Shown here in pieces: positions 1-8,802 of a stretch of 64,000 nucleotides of DNA. Under the pieces are notes generated by a model. The model searched no databases. It was not told the DNA's origin and saw only the letters and a list, made by a program, of their open reading frames with translations. Made by a program: the position numbers and the translations under genes. The DNA is from Burkholderia sp. BCC0506 (GTDB lineage: Bacteria > Pseudomonadota > Gammaproteobacteria > Burkholderiales > Burkholderiaceae). The stretch is from NCBI RefSeq assembly GCF_902833145.1, contig NZ_CADFEN010000009.1, positions 124,001-188,000 of the forward strand. Reading direction: 5' to 3'. How positions within the stretch are numbered: the stretch's first letter is position 1; each line of letters opens with the position of its first letter.

Positions 1-120
1 CGGGGCCTCACGCTGTTTACGGCGCCGCGAGGCGCGGTATCATGGCGACTTTTCCCGGGTCCCTTTACCCGCCCGGCGCGGCCGTCGTGTCACACGGCCG
101 TCAGCCGGCATGAGGATCGA

Positions 121-657
121 ATGAAACAACGACATCACGGCGTGCGCGCCGGCCGCGCGCAGCGCGCGCTGCTGGCCGCCGCCGCGCTGGGCCTGCTGGC
201 CGGCTGTACCTCCTTTTCCTCGTCGCACGAAAAACGGGCCGACGCCCAGCTGCAGCCGACGGTCGGCGCGCAGGCGCGCGGCGCGGTGACGTTCGTCGAG
301 CGCCCGGACGGCGTGCAGGTCACCTACAACCTCGTCGGCCTGCCGCCGAACAGCGACCACGCGCTGCAGGTGCACGAACGCGGCGACTGCAACGCGGGCG
401 ACGGCTCGAGCGCCGGCCAGGTGTTCGCGCCGGCCGCCGACCGGTTGCGCGCGGGCGCGCGCGTCGCCGGCGATCTCGGCAACATCCATGCGGATGCGAA
501 CGGCGTCGCGGCCGGTTTCATCGTCGCGCCCGATCTGGCCCTCGATGGCGTGCGCTCGGCGATGAACCGCGCGGCGCTGGTGCACCGCGATGCGAGCGAC
601 CCGGCGTTTCCGCAGCATGGCGCGGGGCCCGCGCTGGCCTGCGGCGTGATCCGGTGA
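121..657 (+). CDS. Cu/Zn superoxide dismutase-like lipoprotein with degenerate metal site
   Basis: The 178-aa product begins with a basic stretch, a hydrophobic segment and a lipobox (LLAGC, Cys about residue 29), so it is probably an envelope lipoprotein. The rest aligns with the SodC fold: VHERGDC, AGDLGN and ALACGVI are recognisable. Compared with canonical SOD, the first Cu histidine (GFHVH) is Gln (ALQVH), the bridging His (GPHFNP) is Gln (AGQVFAP), and the Zn histidines before GDLGN are missing. Only one His of the first pair, the GDLGN Asp and the VH near the C-terminus remain. SOD activity is therefore doubtful. It may be a structural or periplasmic relative such as the SOD-like YojM group. 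It stands alone, upstream of dcd on the same strand. Confidence 0.85.
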   Translation: MKQRHHGVRAGRAQRALLAAAALGLLAGCTSFSSSHEKRADAQLQPTVGAQARGAVTFVERPDGVQVTYNLVGLPPNSDHALQVHERGDCNAGDGSSAGQVFAPAADRLRAGARVAGDLGNIHADANGVAAGFIVAPDLALDGVRSAMNRAALVHRDASDPAFPQHGAGPALACGVIR

Positions 658-769
658 CGGCCGCCGCGTGCGTGGCCCGATGATCGCGTAAAATGTGCGC
701 CTTTCCCGGCCGCCGCTTCGCGCGAGCGGCCTTCTCCGACTGTCACGCAGCGTTTCCTGGCGCCCCGAT

Positions 770-1339
770 ATGAGCATCAAGTCCGACAAATGGATTCGGC
801 GCATGGCCGAAGAGCACAAGATGATCGAGCCGTTCGTGCCCGATCAGGTCCGCGCGTCCGAGGACGGCCGCCGGATCGTCAGCTACGGCACGTCGAGCTA
901 CGGCTACGACATTCGCTGCGCGGACGAATTCAAGATCTTCACGAACATCAACTCGACGATCGTCGATCCGAAGAACTTCGACGAGGGTTCGTTTGTCGAT
1001 TTCAAGGGCGACGTGTGCATCATCCCGCCGAACTCGTTCGCGCTGGCCCGCACCGTCGAATATTTCCGCATCCCGCGCACCGTGCTCACCGTCTGCCTCG
1101 GCAAGTCGACCTACGCGCGCTGCGGGATCATCGTCAACGTGACGCCGTTCGAACCCGAGTGGGAAGGCTACGTCACGCTGGAATTCTCGAACACCACGCC
1201 GTTGCCCGCGAAGATCTACGCGAACGAAGGCGTCGCGCAGGTGCTCTTCTTCGAAAGCGACGAGGTGTGCGACGTGTCGTACGCCGATCGCGGCGGCAAG
1301 TATCAGGGGCAGCGCGGTGTCACGCTGCCGAAAACCTGA
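770..1339 (+). CDS. dcd: dCTP deaminase
   Basis: A 189-aa product, the usual length for Dcd (about 190). It deaminates dCTP to dUTP as the source of dTMP precursors in the cytosol. The start at [19 protein letters not shown] matches the family N-terminus; an in-frame upstream extension to 695 has no family similarity and was discarded. Conserved blocks include SSYGYDIR near residue 42, [14 protein letters not shown], the nucleotide-binding [10 protein letters not shown] and the C-terminal [15 protein letters not shown] hairpin plus T-run follows, so it is probably monocistronic. Confidence 0.96.
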
Positions 1340-1372
1340 TCTGGTTGCATAACGTCTCACCAGTTTCCGGGT

Positions 1373-1409
1373 GACCGCTGCGCGTGACGCGCCGCGGTCG
1401 TTCTTTTTG
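1373..1409 (+). terminator. Intrinsic terminator after dcd
   Basis: An inverted repeat GACCGCTGCGCG (1373-1384) / CGCGCCGCGGTC (1388-1399), with one mismatch and a TGA loop, is followed by GTTCTTTTT. It separates dcd from the decarboxylase, whose Shine-Dalgarno GGAG starts immediately after the T-run. Confidence 0.7.
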
Positions 1410-1420
1410 GAGAATCGCCC

Positions 1421-3700
1421 ATGAAGTTTCGTTTCCCCGTCGTGATCATCGACGAAGATTTCCGCTCCGAGAACATCTCGGGCTCCGGCATCCGGGCGTT
1501 GGCCGAAGCGATCGAGAAGGAGGGCGTCGAAGTCCTCGGCCTCACGAGCTACGGCGATCTGACGTCGTTCGCGCAGCAATCGAGCCGCGCGTCGTGCTTC
1601 ATCCTGTCGATCGACGACGACGAACTCATGCTCGGCGAAACCGGTCCGGACGGCGAGCTGCCCGAACTGGCCACCGCGATCATCGAGCTGCGCGCGTTCG
1701 TCACCGAAGTGCGCCGCCGCAACGCGGACATCCCGATCTTCCTGTACGGCGAGACGCGCACGTCGCGCCACCTGCCGAACGACATCCTGCGCGAACTGCA
1801 CGGCTTCATCCACATGTTCGAGGACACGCCGGAGTTCGTCGCGCGGCACATCATCCGCGAGGCGAAGGTCTATCTCGATTCGCTCGCGCCGCCGTTCTTC
1901 AAGGAACTCGTCAAGTACGCGGACGAAGGCTCGTACTCGTGGCACTGCCCGGGCCACTCGGGCGGCGTCGCGTTCCTGAAGAACCCGCTCGGCCAGATGT
2001 TCCACCAGTTCTTCGGCGAGAACATGCTGCGCGCGGACGTCTGCAACGCGGTCGACGAACTCGGCCAGCTGCTCGACCACACCGGCCCGGTGGCCGCGTC
2101 CGAACGCAATGCGGCGCGCATCTTCAGCGCCGACCACCTGTTCTTCGTGACCAACGGCACGTCGACGTCGAACAAGATCGTCTGGCACGCGACGGTCGCA
2201 CCCGGCGACATCGTGCTGGTCGACCGCAACTGCCACAAGTCGATCCTGCACGCGATCACGATGACGGGCGCGATTCCGGTGTTCCTCACGCCGACGCGCA
2301 ACCATTTCGGCATCATCGGGCCGATCCCGCGCGACGAATTCAAGCCGGAGAACATCCGCAAGAAGATCGACGCGAACCCGTTCGCACGCGAGGCGATGCG
2401 CCAGAACCCGGACCTGAAGCCGCGCATCCTGACGATCACGCAGAGCACGTACGACGGCGTCGTCTACAACGTCGAGATGATCAAGGACCTGCTCGGCGAC
2501 CTGCTCGACACGCTGCACTTCGACGAAGCGTGGCTGCCGCACGCGACGTTCCACCCGTTCTACCGCGACATGCACGCGATCGGCGACGGCCGTCCGCGCA
2601 CGGGCGCGCTCGTGTTCGCGACGCACTCGACGCACAAGCTGCTCGCGGGCATTTCGCAGGCGTCGCAGATCGTCGTGCAGGATTCGGAGAACCGCACGTT
2701 CGACAAGCACCGCTTCAACGAGGCGTACCTGATGCATACGTCGACGAGCCCGCAGTACGCGATCATCGCGTCGTGCGACGTCGCGGCCGCGATGATGGAG
2801 CCGCCGGGCGGCACCGCGCTCGTCGAGGAATCGATCGCCGAGGCGATCGATTTCCGCCGCGCGATGCGCAAGGTCGACGCCGAGTACGGCGACGACTGGT
2901 TCTTCAGCGTGTGGGGCCCGGACGACCTGTCGGAAGAGGGGATCGGCTCGCGCGAAGACTGGATGCTGAAGCCGAATGACCACTGGCACGGCTTCGGCCC
3001 GCTCGCGGAAGGCTTCAACATGCTCGACCCGATCAAGGCGACGATCATCACGCCGGGGCTCGACGTCGACGGCGAGTTCGGCGAGACCGGCATTCCGGCC
3101 GCGATCGTCACGAAGTACCTGGCCGAGCACGGGATCATCGTCGAGAAAACCGGCCTGTACTCGTTCTTCATCATGTTCACGATCGGCATCACGAAGGGCC
3201 GCTGGAACTCGATGGTGACCGAGCTGCAGCAATTCAAGGACGACTACGACAACAACCAGCCGCTGTGGCGCGTGCTGCCCGAATTCGTCGCGCAGCATCC
3301 GCGCTACGAGCGCGTCGGCCTGCGCGACCTGTGCACGCAGATCCACGACGTGTACCGCGCGAACGACATCGCGCGCCTGACGACCGAGATGTACCTGTCG
3401 GACATGGAGCCGGCGATGAAGCCGTCGGACGCGTTCGCGAAGCTCGCGCACCGCAAGATCGACCGCGTGCCGCTCGACGAGCTCGAGGGCCGCGTGACGA
3501 GCATCCTGCTCACGCCGTACCCACCGGGCATTCCGCTGCTGATTCCGGGCGAGCGCTTCAACAAGACGATCGTGAACTACCTGCGGTTCGCGCGCGACTT
3601 CAACGAGCGTTTCCCGGGCTTCCACACCGACATCCATGGCCTCGTCGCGGAAGAGGTGAACGGCCGCGTCGAGTACTTCGTCGACTGCGTGCGCGACTGA
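1421..3700 (+). CDS. Orn/Lys/Arg decarboxylase, PLP fold type I (AdiA/LdcC-like)
   Basis: A 759-aa biodegradative basic amino-acid decarboxylase. An N-terminal receiver-like wing domain (about 1-140) is followed by the aspartate-aminotransferase-fold PLP domain (EYSWHCPGH-like entry, VDRNCHKS, LHFDEAW, and FATHSTHKLL with the Schiff-base Lys) and a C-terminal domain with PYPPGIPLLIPGE. Length and spacing resemble E. coli AdiA (about 756 aa) more than SpeC, but substrate (Arg, Lys or Orn) cannot be assigned from sequence alone. The family consumes protons and produces CO2 plus a polyamine or agmatine, aiding acid resistance. SD GGAG lies 8 nt before the ATG. The stop overlaps the next start (TGATG), so the LprI-like gene is translationally coupled. 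Confidence 0.93.
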   Translation: MKFRFPVVIIDEDFRSENISGSGIRALAEAIEKEGVEVLGLTSYGDLTSFAQQSSRASCFILSIDDDELMLGETGPDGELPELATAIIELRAFVTEVRRRNADIPIFLYGETRTSRHLPNDILRELHGFIHMFEDTPEFVARHIIREAKVYLDSLAPPFFKELVKYADEGSYSWHCPGHSGGVAFLKNPLGQMFHQFFGENMLRADVCNAVDELGQLLDHTGPVAASERNAARIFSADHLFFVTNGTSTSNKIVWHATVAPGDIVLVDRNCHKSILHAITMTGAIPVFLTPTRNHFGIIGPIPRDEFKPENIRKKIDANPFAREAMRQNPDLKPRILTITQSTYDGVVYNVEMIKDLLGDLLDTLHFDEAWLPHATFHPFYRDMHAIGDGRPRTGALVFATHSTHKLLAGISQASQIVVQDSENRTFDKHRFNEAYLMHTSTSPQYAIIASCDVAAAMMEPPGGTALVEESIAEAIDFRRAMRKVDAEYGDDWFFSVWGPDDLSEEGIGSREDWMLKPNDHWHGFGPLAEGFNMLDPIKATIITPGLDVDGEFGETGIPAAIVTKYLAEHGIIVEKTGLYSFFIMFTIGITKGRWNSMVTELQQFKDDYDNNQPLWRVLPEFVAQHPRYERVGLRDLCTQIHDVYRANDIARLTTEMYLSDMEPAMKPSDAFAKLAHRKIDRVPLDELEGRVTSILLTPYPPGIPLLIPGERFNKTIVNYLRFARDFNERFPGFHTDIHGLVAEEVNGRVEYFVDCVRD

Positions 3701-4509
3701 TGGCGACGCACGGACGAATCCGGACGATGCGCGCGGCGCTGGCCGCGCTCGTCGTCTGGACGGCAGGATTGACGGGGCTCGCGGGCGCGGGTGTCGCTCA
3801 TGCGGAAGTCGCGGCGGCCGACCCGATCGACGTCGCGATGCGGCAATGTCTCGCGCGGCGCGACCGGTCGTCGCCGGCCGGCCAGATCCAGTGCATGGGC
3901 GAAGCGCAGCAGCAGTGGCAGGCCGTGATGGACGGCGCGTATCAGCGCCTGTTGAAGGACGCGCCGGCCGATGCGAAGCGCGGCTGGCAGGACAGCCAGC
4001 GCCGCTGGCTCACGTGGCGCAAGGACGAAGTGCTGCTGCTGAAGGCCGTCTACGACACGACGCGCGGCACCGCGTATGCGATGTCGAGCGCCGACCTGCA
4101 GTTGCAGCCGGTGCGCGATCGCGCGCTGGCGCTGCGCGGGGCGGCCGATCGCTATGCGCCGCCGCCGGCCGCGGTGCCGGTCGCGACGAGCGGCGCGCAG
4201 GGCGCGACGACCGCGGCGCCGGGCGGCAAACCGGCGAATGCGCCGCGCGAGCCGGCGATCCGCCGCGTGCGGCCGTGCGTGCAGGACGCCGCGTGCGAAC
4301 ACGCGCTGTTCGACCTGAACCGCTATTACCAGAAGCTGCGCCGCAAGATGCCCGCGCATTCGGCCGCGACGCTCGTGCGCGCGCAGCGCGCGTGGGTGGC
4401 GTTCCGCGATGCGACGGCGCCGCTCGTCGGCGAGGACGGGCGCGTCGACCTGATCGGCGCGCGCATCGCGACGATGAAGCGGCTGTCGGAGACGGCCGGC
4501 AACCGCTGA
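3700..4509 (+). CDS. LprI/DUF1311-type periplasmic protein with two repeats
   Basis: A 269-aa protein whose ATG overlaps the decarboxylase stop by one base. An alternative start at 3727 (MRAALAALVVWTAG) would still keep the signal peptide, which ends around AGVAHA. Two regions resemble the lysozyme-inhibitor LprI (DUF1311) domain: C..RR....GQIQCMGEAQQQW...W.TWRKDE (about 45-110) and CVQDAACEHALFDLNRYY...AQRAWVAFRDA (about 190-245). A Pro/Ala/Gly-rich linker joins them. LprI proteins act in the envelope, some against lysozyme. Whether this one does is unproved, and coupling to a cytosolic decarboxylase gives no direct clue. Confidence 0.8.
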   Translation: MATHGRIRTMRAALAALVVWTAGLTGLAGAGVAHAEVAAADPIDVAMRQCLARRDRSSPAGQIQCMGEAQQQWQAVMDGAYQRLLKDAPADAKRGWQDSQRRWLTWRKDEVLLLKAVYDTTRGTAYAMSSADLQLQPVRDRALALRGAADRYAPPPAAVPVATSGAQGATTAAPGGKPANAPREPAIRRVRPCVQDAACEHALFDLNRYYQKLRRKMPAHSAATLVRAQRAWVAFRDATAPLVGEDGRVDLIGARIATMKRLSETAGNR

Positions 4510-4542
4510 AGGCGCGCCGCTTTCGAGTAGGCGACACGATGA

Positions 4543-4566
4543 AACGGGCACCCTCGGGTGCCCGTT
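4543..4566. terminator. Bidirectional hairpin between convergent genes
   Basis: Perfect inverted repeat AACGGGCACC (4543-4552) / GGTGCCCGTT (4557-4566) with a 4-nt loop, between the LprI-like gene and the convergent HAD gene. T-runs are weak on both sides, so efficiency is uncertain. Confidence 0.6.
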
Positions 4567-4587
4567 CTGCATGGAGCGGCGCGGTGC

Positions 4588-5271
4588 CTACGCGGGCTGC
4601 CGCGTGCCCTGCAGCCCGAACCACGACGGCACGAGCGCGACCGCATCGTCGAGCGATGCGAGCACGTGCAGGCTCAGCGCGACGATCTCGGGCGTCGGCG
4701 CCTTCAGGTCGGGCACGGTGACGACCGCGGCGCCGGCGCCGGCGGCCGACTGCGCGCCGAAGTCGCTGTCCTCGAACGCGACGCACGCGTGGGCCGGCAC
4801 GCCGAGGCGCTCGGCCGCGAGCCGGTAGACGGCCGGGTCGGGCTTGCCGCGCGCGACTTCGTCGCCGCCCGCGATCGCGCGGAAGAACGGCAGCACGCCG
4901 ACCGCGTCGAGCCGCGCGCGGATCACGTCGCCCGCGGACGACGACGCGACCGCGCACGGAATGCCGGCCTGCGCGAGTGTGTCGAGCAGCGCGAGCGCGC
5001 CCGGCTTCAGCGGAAACTTTGGACGGGGTTCGGGCGCGGCGAGCTGTTCGCGTACGCGCAGGCGCACCGCGTCGAACGTGTCGGGATCGCCGATCAGCCG
5101 CGCGAGGATCACCTGGCCTTCGGCGAACGAGCGGCCGACGATCTGCAGGTAGTCGATCTCGGTCAGCACGACGCCGTGCGCGTTCGACACGTCGATCCAC
5201 GTGTTCATGATGGTCCGCTCGGAATCGACGAGCAGGCCGTCCATGTCGAACAGCGCGGCGGAAAAGGGCAT
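4588..5271 (-). CDS. HAD-superfamily phosphatase (beta-phosphoglucomutase/Gph-like)
   Basis: A 227-aa haloacid-dehalogenase hydrolase, subclass with an alpha-helical cap. The nucleophile motif FDMDGLLVDSE is at residues 8-18, motif II is the VASSS segment, the catalytic Lys lies in RGKPDP, and the acidic motif is AFEDSDFGAQSA. The family dephosphorylates or isomerises small sugar phosphates; this substrate is unknown. Start chosen at MPFSAALFDMDG because the motif must sit at the N-terminus; in-frame extension upstream is only antisense to argH sequence. It lies just downstream of argH, separated by a terminator. Confidence 0.9.
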   Translation of the reverse strand: MPFSAALFDMDGLLVDSERTIMNTWIDVSNAHGVVLTEIDYLQIVGRSFAEGQVILARLIGDPDTFDAVRLRVREQLAAPEPRPKFPLKPGALALLDTLAQAGIPCAVASSSAGDVIRARLDAVGVLPFFRAIAGGDEVARGKPDPAVYRLAAERLGVPAHACVAFEDSDFGAQSAAGAGAAVVTVPDLKAPTPEIVALSLHVLASLDDAVALVPSWFGLQGTRQPA

Positions 5272-5322
5272 CGGGGGTATCCGTGAATCGGGAGGACGGG
5301 CGGCGCGAGGGCCGCCCGAATG

Positions 5323-5347
5323 AAAAACGGACGCCGAAGGCGTCCGT
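5323..5347 (-). terminator. Intrinsic terminator of argH
   Basis: Read on the minus strand, a 9-bp perfect stem ACGGACGCC / GGCGTCCGT (5327-5347, 3-nt loop) is followed by five T (5323-5327), 17 bases past the argH stop. Confidence 0.8.
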
Positions 5348-5363
5348 CCGCAACGGCCGGCCG

Positions 5364-6773
5364 TTACTGGCCGAGCGCGGCGCGGGCCGCCTTGACGGCC
5401 GCGCGCACCTGGTCGGGCGCGGTGCCGCCCGGATGGTTGCGGCTCGCGACCGACCCTTCGAGCGTCAGGTAGCCGAACACGTCGTCGCCGATCAGATGCG
5501 CGACGTTCGGCAGTTCCTGCTTCATTTCGTCGAGCGTCAGGTCGGCAAGGTCGATGCCGCGATCGTCGCAGATCTTCACCGCGTGCGCGACGGCTTCGTG
5601 CGCGTCGCGGAACGGCAGGCCACGCTTCACGAGGTAGTCGGCGAGGTCGGTGGCGGTCGAGAAGCCCTGCAGCGCGGCCGCGCGCATCGCGTCCGGCTTC
5701 ACGGTGATGCCGGCGACCATCTCGGCGAAGATCCGCAGCGTGTCGGCGACGGTGTCGACCGTGTCGAACAGCGGCTCCTTGTCTTCCTGGTTGTCCTTGT
5801 TGTACGCGAGCGGCTGGCCCTTCATCAGCGTGAGGAGTGCCATCAGGTGGCCGTTCACGCGGCCGGTCTTGCCCCGCGCGAGCTCGGGCACGTCCGGGTT
5901 TTTCTTCTGCGGCATGATCGAGCTGCCGGTGCAGAAGCGGTCGGCGATGTCGATGAAGCCGACGCGCGGGCTCATCCACAGCACGAGTTCTTCGGAGAAA
6001 CGCGACACGTGCGTCATCACCAGCGCGGCCGCCGCCGTGAATTCGATCGCGAAGTCGCGATCGGACACCGCGTCGAGCGAGTTCGCGCAGATGCCGTCGA
6101 AGCCGAGCGTCTTCGCGACCGCGTGGCGGTCGATCGGGTAGCTGGTGCCGGCGAGCGCGGCCGCGCCGAGCGGCAGGCGGTTCACGCGGGTGCGGCAGTC
6201 GCGCATGCGTTGCGCGTCGCGCATGAACATCTCGACGTACGCGAGCAGGTGGTGGCCGAACGTGACCGGCTGGGCAACCTGCAGGTGCGTGAAGCCCGGC
6301 ATGATCGTGTCGGCATTCCGTTCCGCGAGGTCGATCAGCGCGCCGCGCAGGTCGTTCAGCAGGCCGCCGATGCGGTCGATCTCGCCGCGCAGCCACAGGC
6401 GGATGTCGGTCGCGACCTGGTCGTTGCGCGAGCGGCCCGTGTGCAGGCGCTTGCCGGCATCGCCGATCAGCGCGGTCAGGCGCGCCTCGATGTTCAGGTG
6501 GACGTCTTCCAAGTCGAGCTGCCATTCGAATTCGCCGCGCTCGATCTCGCCCTTGATCTGCGCCATCCCGCGTTCGATCGCGGCCAGGTCGTCGGCGCTG
6601 ATGATCTTCTGCGCGGCGAGCATGTTCGCGTGCGCGAGCGAGCCGGCGATGTCGACGAGCGCGAGGCGCTTGTCGAAAAACACCGACGACGTGTAGCGCT
6701 TGACCAGCTCCGACATCGGTTCCGAGAAGCGGGCCGACCAGGCCTCGCCCTTTTTGTGCAGTTGGGACGTCAT
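5364..6773 (-). CDS. argH: Argininosuccinate lyase
   Basis: A 469-aa enzyme of the fumarase/aspartase superfamily that cleaves argininosuccinate to arginine and fumarate, the last step of arginine synthesis. Visible motifs include [12 protein letters not shown] (about 110), [11 protein letters not shown] (about 160), and the superfamily signature [12 protein letters not shown] (about 283), carrying the catalytic Ser. Length is usual for the family (about 460). A candidate -10 (TAGAAT on the minus strand, about 6822) lies some 50 bp upstream. It ends in a clear terminator, so it is probably a single-gene unit. Confidence 0.96.
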   Translation of the reverse strand: MTSQLHKKGEAWSARFSEPMSELVKRYTSSVFFDKRLALVDIAGSLAHANMLAAQKIISADDLAAIERGMAQIKGEIERGEFEWQLDLEDVHLNIEARLTALIGDAGKRLHTGRSRNDQVATDIRLWLRGEIDRIGGLLNDLRGALIDLAERNADTIMPGFTHLQVAQPVTFGHHLLAYVEMFMRDAQRMRDCRTRVNRLPLGAAALAGTSYPIDRHAVAKTLGFDGICANSLDAVSDRDFAIEFTAAAALVMTHVSRFSEELVLWMSPRVGFIDIADRFCTGSSIMPQKKNPDVPELARGKTGRVNGHLMALLTLMKGQPLAYNKDNQEDKEPLFDTVDTVADTLRIFAEMVAGITVKPDAMRAAALQGFSTATDLADYLVKRGLPFRDAHEAVAHAVKICDDRGIDLADLTLDEMKQELPNVAHLIGDDVFGYLTLEGSVASRNHPGGTAPDQVRAAVKAARAALGQ

Positions 6774-6879
6774 GGCGATTCTTCGAAGGGGAGTTGGGCG
6801 GCCGTGCGCCGCCGAGGGAATCCCGCGATTCTAACATTCGCGGGCCGGCCGACCGCCGCCGGCGCGACGGGCGGCGCGC

Positions 6880-7689
6880 TCAGTCGCGCACCAGCACGAC
6901 GAGCTTCAGGTCCTCGCGGTGCGCGGGCTTCAGCGTGATCTGCTGGTACACGAGGCGGCCGTCGGCCGGATGGTCGAATTCGCGCCGCCCGCCTTCGCGC
7001 TCGAACACGTCCTGCGACGCCCAGTACTGCGCGAACGCGTCGCTGCCGGCCGTCAGCGCGTCGATCAGCGCGCGCGTCGGCGCATCGGTCAGATGGCGGA
7101 TCGCGTCGGCGCGGAATTCGGCCGCGAGCCGCCGCGCGCGGGTTTCCCAGTCGACGATCAGCGTGCGGGCGGCCGGCGACATGAACGTGAAGCGCAGCAG
7201 GTTGCGGTCGTGCTCGCCGTCGAGCCAGCCGGAAAAGAGCGCGGCGGCCGGCGCGTTCCACGCGAGCGCGTTCCATTGGCGGTCGAGCACGTAGGCGGGC
7301 GTCGCGATCGCGGCGACGGTCGCGGCGAGCGTCGGCGGCAGGTCGCCGCCCGCGACGTCGGGCTCGGCCGGGTCGCGCTGCGCGGCCAGTTCGAACAGGT
7401 ACGCGCGCTCGGCCTTCGACAGCTGCAGCGCGACGGCGATCCGGGCGAGCGCGTCGGCCGACGCCGACACGGGCCGCCCTTGCTCGATCCACGTGTACCA
7501 GGTGGGGCTGACGCCGCACAGTTGCGCGACTTCCTCGCGCCGCAGCCCGGGCGTACGGCGGCGCGGGCCGGGCGGCAGGCCGACGGCCTGCGGCGACAGC
7601 CGCTCGCGGTGGGCGCGGATGAATTCGCCGAGCGCGCGGGCGGGCGTGGCGTCGAGCGGCGGGACGGGGGCGGAGGTCGGCTGGTTCAT
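6880..7689 (-). CDS. XRE-family regulator with MmyB-like ligand-binding domain
   Basis: A 269-aa protein. An N-terminal helix-turn-helix (about 15-85: LGEFIRAHRERLSP, RRTPGLRREEVAQLCGVS, TWYTWIEQGR) is followed by an MmyB-type PAS-like domain (VLDRQWNALAWN, FSGW, DRNLLRFTF, DWETRAR). In this family the C-terminal domain binds a small hydrophobic ligand and controls divergent genes. I chose MNQPTSAP over a longer TG-initiated extension because the extension lacks similarity. It is divergent from a SAM methyltransferase, which is its most likely target. Confidence 0.88.
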   Translation of the reverse strand: MNQPTSAPVPPLDATPARALGEFIRAHRERLSPQAVGLPPGPRRRTPGLRREEVAQLCGVSPTWYTWIEQGRPVSASADALARIAVALQLSKAERAYLFELAAQRDPAEPDVAGGDLPPTLAATVAAIATPAYVLDRQWNALAWNAPAAALFSGWLDGEHDRNLLRFTFMSPAARTLIVDWETRARRLAAEFRADAIRHLTDAPTRALIDALTAGSDAFAQYWASQDVFEREGGRREFDHPADGRLVYQQITLKPAHREDLKLVVLVRD

Positions 7690-7773
7690 GCGGAAACGGC
7701 GAAGTGAAAGCGAAGACGCGGCAAAAATCAAACGATCAGGCAGGTGGATCGAATACCAGAATAACCGCTTAAC

Positions 7774-7802
7774 TTGTACTGGTACACATGCGGGCCTATT
7801 GT
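7774..7802 (+). promoter_or_regulatory. Candidate promoter with overlapping palindrome
   Basis: TTGTAC (7774-7779) and TATTGT (7797-7802) are spaced by 17 bp, a plausible sigma70 promoter for the methyltransferase at 7916. The -35 overlaps the inverted repeat TGTAC-TG-GTACA (7775-7786), a possible operator for the divergent XRE regulator. It was identified by eye only. Confidence 0.4.
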
Positions 7803-7915
7803 AGCGGCTCGCGCGCTGGCAGGGCAGCGCGCGTCCCCCACAATGCGTTGCACGGGGCCGGATCGCGCGCTCGAGCGCCGGGTTCGGCCGACTGCAGCAA
7901 GGAAAGGAGCGAACG

Positions 7916-8668
7916 ATGAAACATCACGACCAGGTCGCCGACGCATTCGGCACGACGGCCGCCGCCTATCTGACGAGCGCGGTTCATGCGACGGGCGCCG
8001 ACCTGCAGACGCTCGCCGACGCGGTGCGTGCGACGCCCGATGCCGCGGTGCTCGACCTCGGTTGCGGCGCCGGCCACGCGAGCTTCGCGGTTGCGCCGCA
8101 TGTGCGCGACGTGCTCGCGTACGATCTCGCCGCGCCGATGCTCGCGACCGTCGATGCGGCCGCGCGCGAGCGCGGGCTCGCGAACGTCCGCACGCAGCAG
8201 GGCCCGGCCGAGCGGCTGCCGTTCGACACCGCGACGTTCGACTGGGTCGTGAGCCGGATGAGCGCGCACCACTGGCACGACATGCGCGCGGCGCTCGCCG
8301 AGGTGCGCCGCGTGCTGAAGCCGGGCGGCCGCGTGCTGATGATCGACATCGCGGGCAACGACCATCCGCTCCTCGATACGTACCTGCAGGCCGCGGAAGT
8401 GCTGCGCGACGCGTCGCACGTGCGCGACTACCGCGCGGACGAATGGCTCGCGATGTTCCGCGCAGCCGGTTTCGACGCGCAGGTGCACAGCCGCTGGCGG
8501 CTGCCGATCGATTTCGACACGTGGGTCGCGCGCATCCGCACGCCGGCCGACAGCGTGGCCGGCATTCGCGCGCTGTGGGCGCATGCACCCGACGAGGTAC
8601 GCAGCTATTACGCGGTGCAGGCCGACGGGTCGTTCGAGCACGACGCGTTGCTGATCGACGCGCACTGA
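7916..8668 (+). CDS. Class I SAM-dependent methyltransferase (UbiE-like)
   Basis: A 250-aa Rossmann methyltransferase. Motif I VLDLGCGAGHAS is at about 43-54, the acidic ligand lies in LAYDLA, motif post-II is LPFDTATFDWVVSR, and VRRVLKPGGRVLMIDI is motif III. This resembles UbiE/YcgJ-type proteins acting on small molecules, and the substrate is unknown. A strong SD (AAGGAAAGGAG) precedes the ATG by 6-7 nt. The gene diverges from the XRE/MmyB regulator with 226 bp between them. Confidence 0.88.
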   Translation: MKHHDQVADAFGTTAAAYLTSAVHATGADLQTLADAVRATPDAAVLDLGCGAGHASFAVAPHVRDVLAYDLAAPMLATVDAAARERGLANVRTQQGPAERLPFDTATFDWVVSRMSAHHWHDMRAALAEVRRVLKPGGRVLMIDIAGNDHPLLDTYLQAAEVLRDASHVRDYRADEWLAMFRAAGFDAQVHSRWRLPIDFDTWVARIRTPADSVAGIRALWAHAPDEVRSYYAVQADGSFEHDALLIDAH

Positions 8669-8713
8669 GCGTGCGGCGCGCGGCGCGCCGTTTCGCCATT
8701 TCGTCGCCGCATG

Positions 8714-8750
8714 AAAAAAGCCGCGATACGCATGGGTGCGTATCGCGGCT
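8714..8750 (-). terminator. Intrinsic terminator of ppc
   Basis: A 14-bp perfect stem AGCCGCGATACGCA / TGCGTATCGCGGCT (8719-8750, 4-nt loop) is followed on the minus strand by a run of T at 8714-8719. It may also stop the convergent methyltransferase transcript. Confidence 0.8.
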
Positions 8751-8802
8751 GTCGCTATCCCGGCCGGCGCGGAACGCCCTGGGCGCCCGCACCGCCCGAG
8801 GA

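Noticed and set aside
743-3637. 964-codon open frame on the minus strand over dcd and the decarboxylase
   Set aside because: Arg/Asp/Val-rich composition without domains; it is the antisense shadow of strongly GC3-biased genes with clear families.
4588-6837. Single long minus-strand frame joining argH region and the HAD gene
   Set aside because: Only its last 227 codons are HAD-like; the rest is out of frame with argH. No fusion exists.
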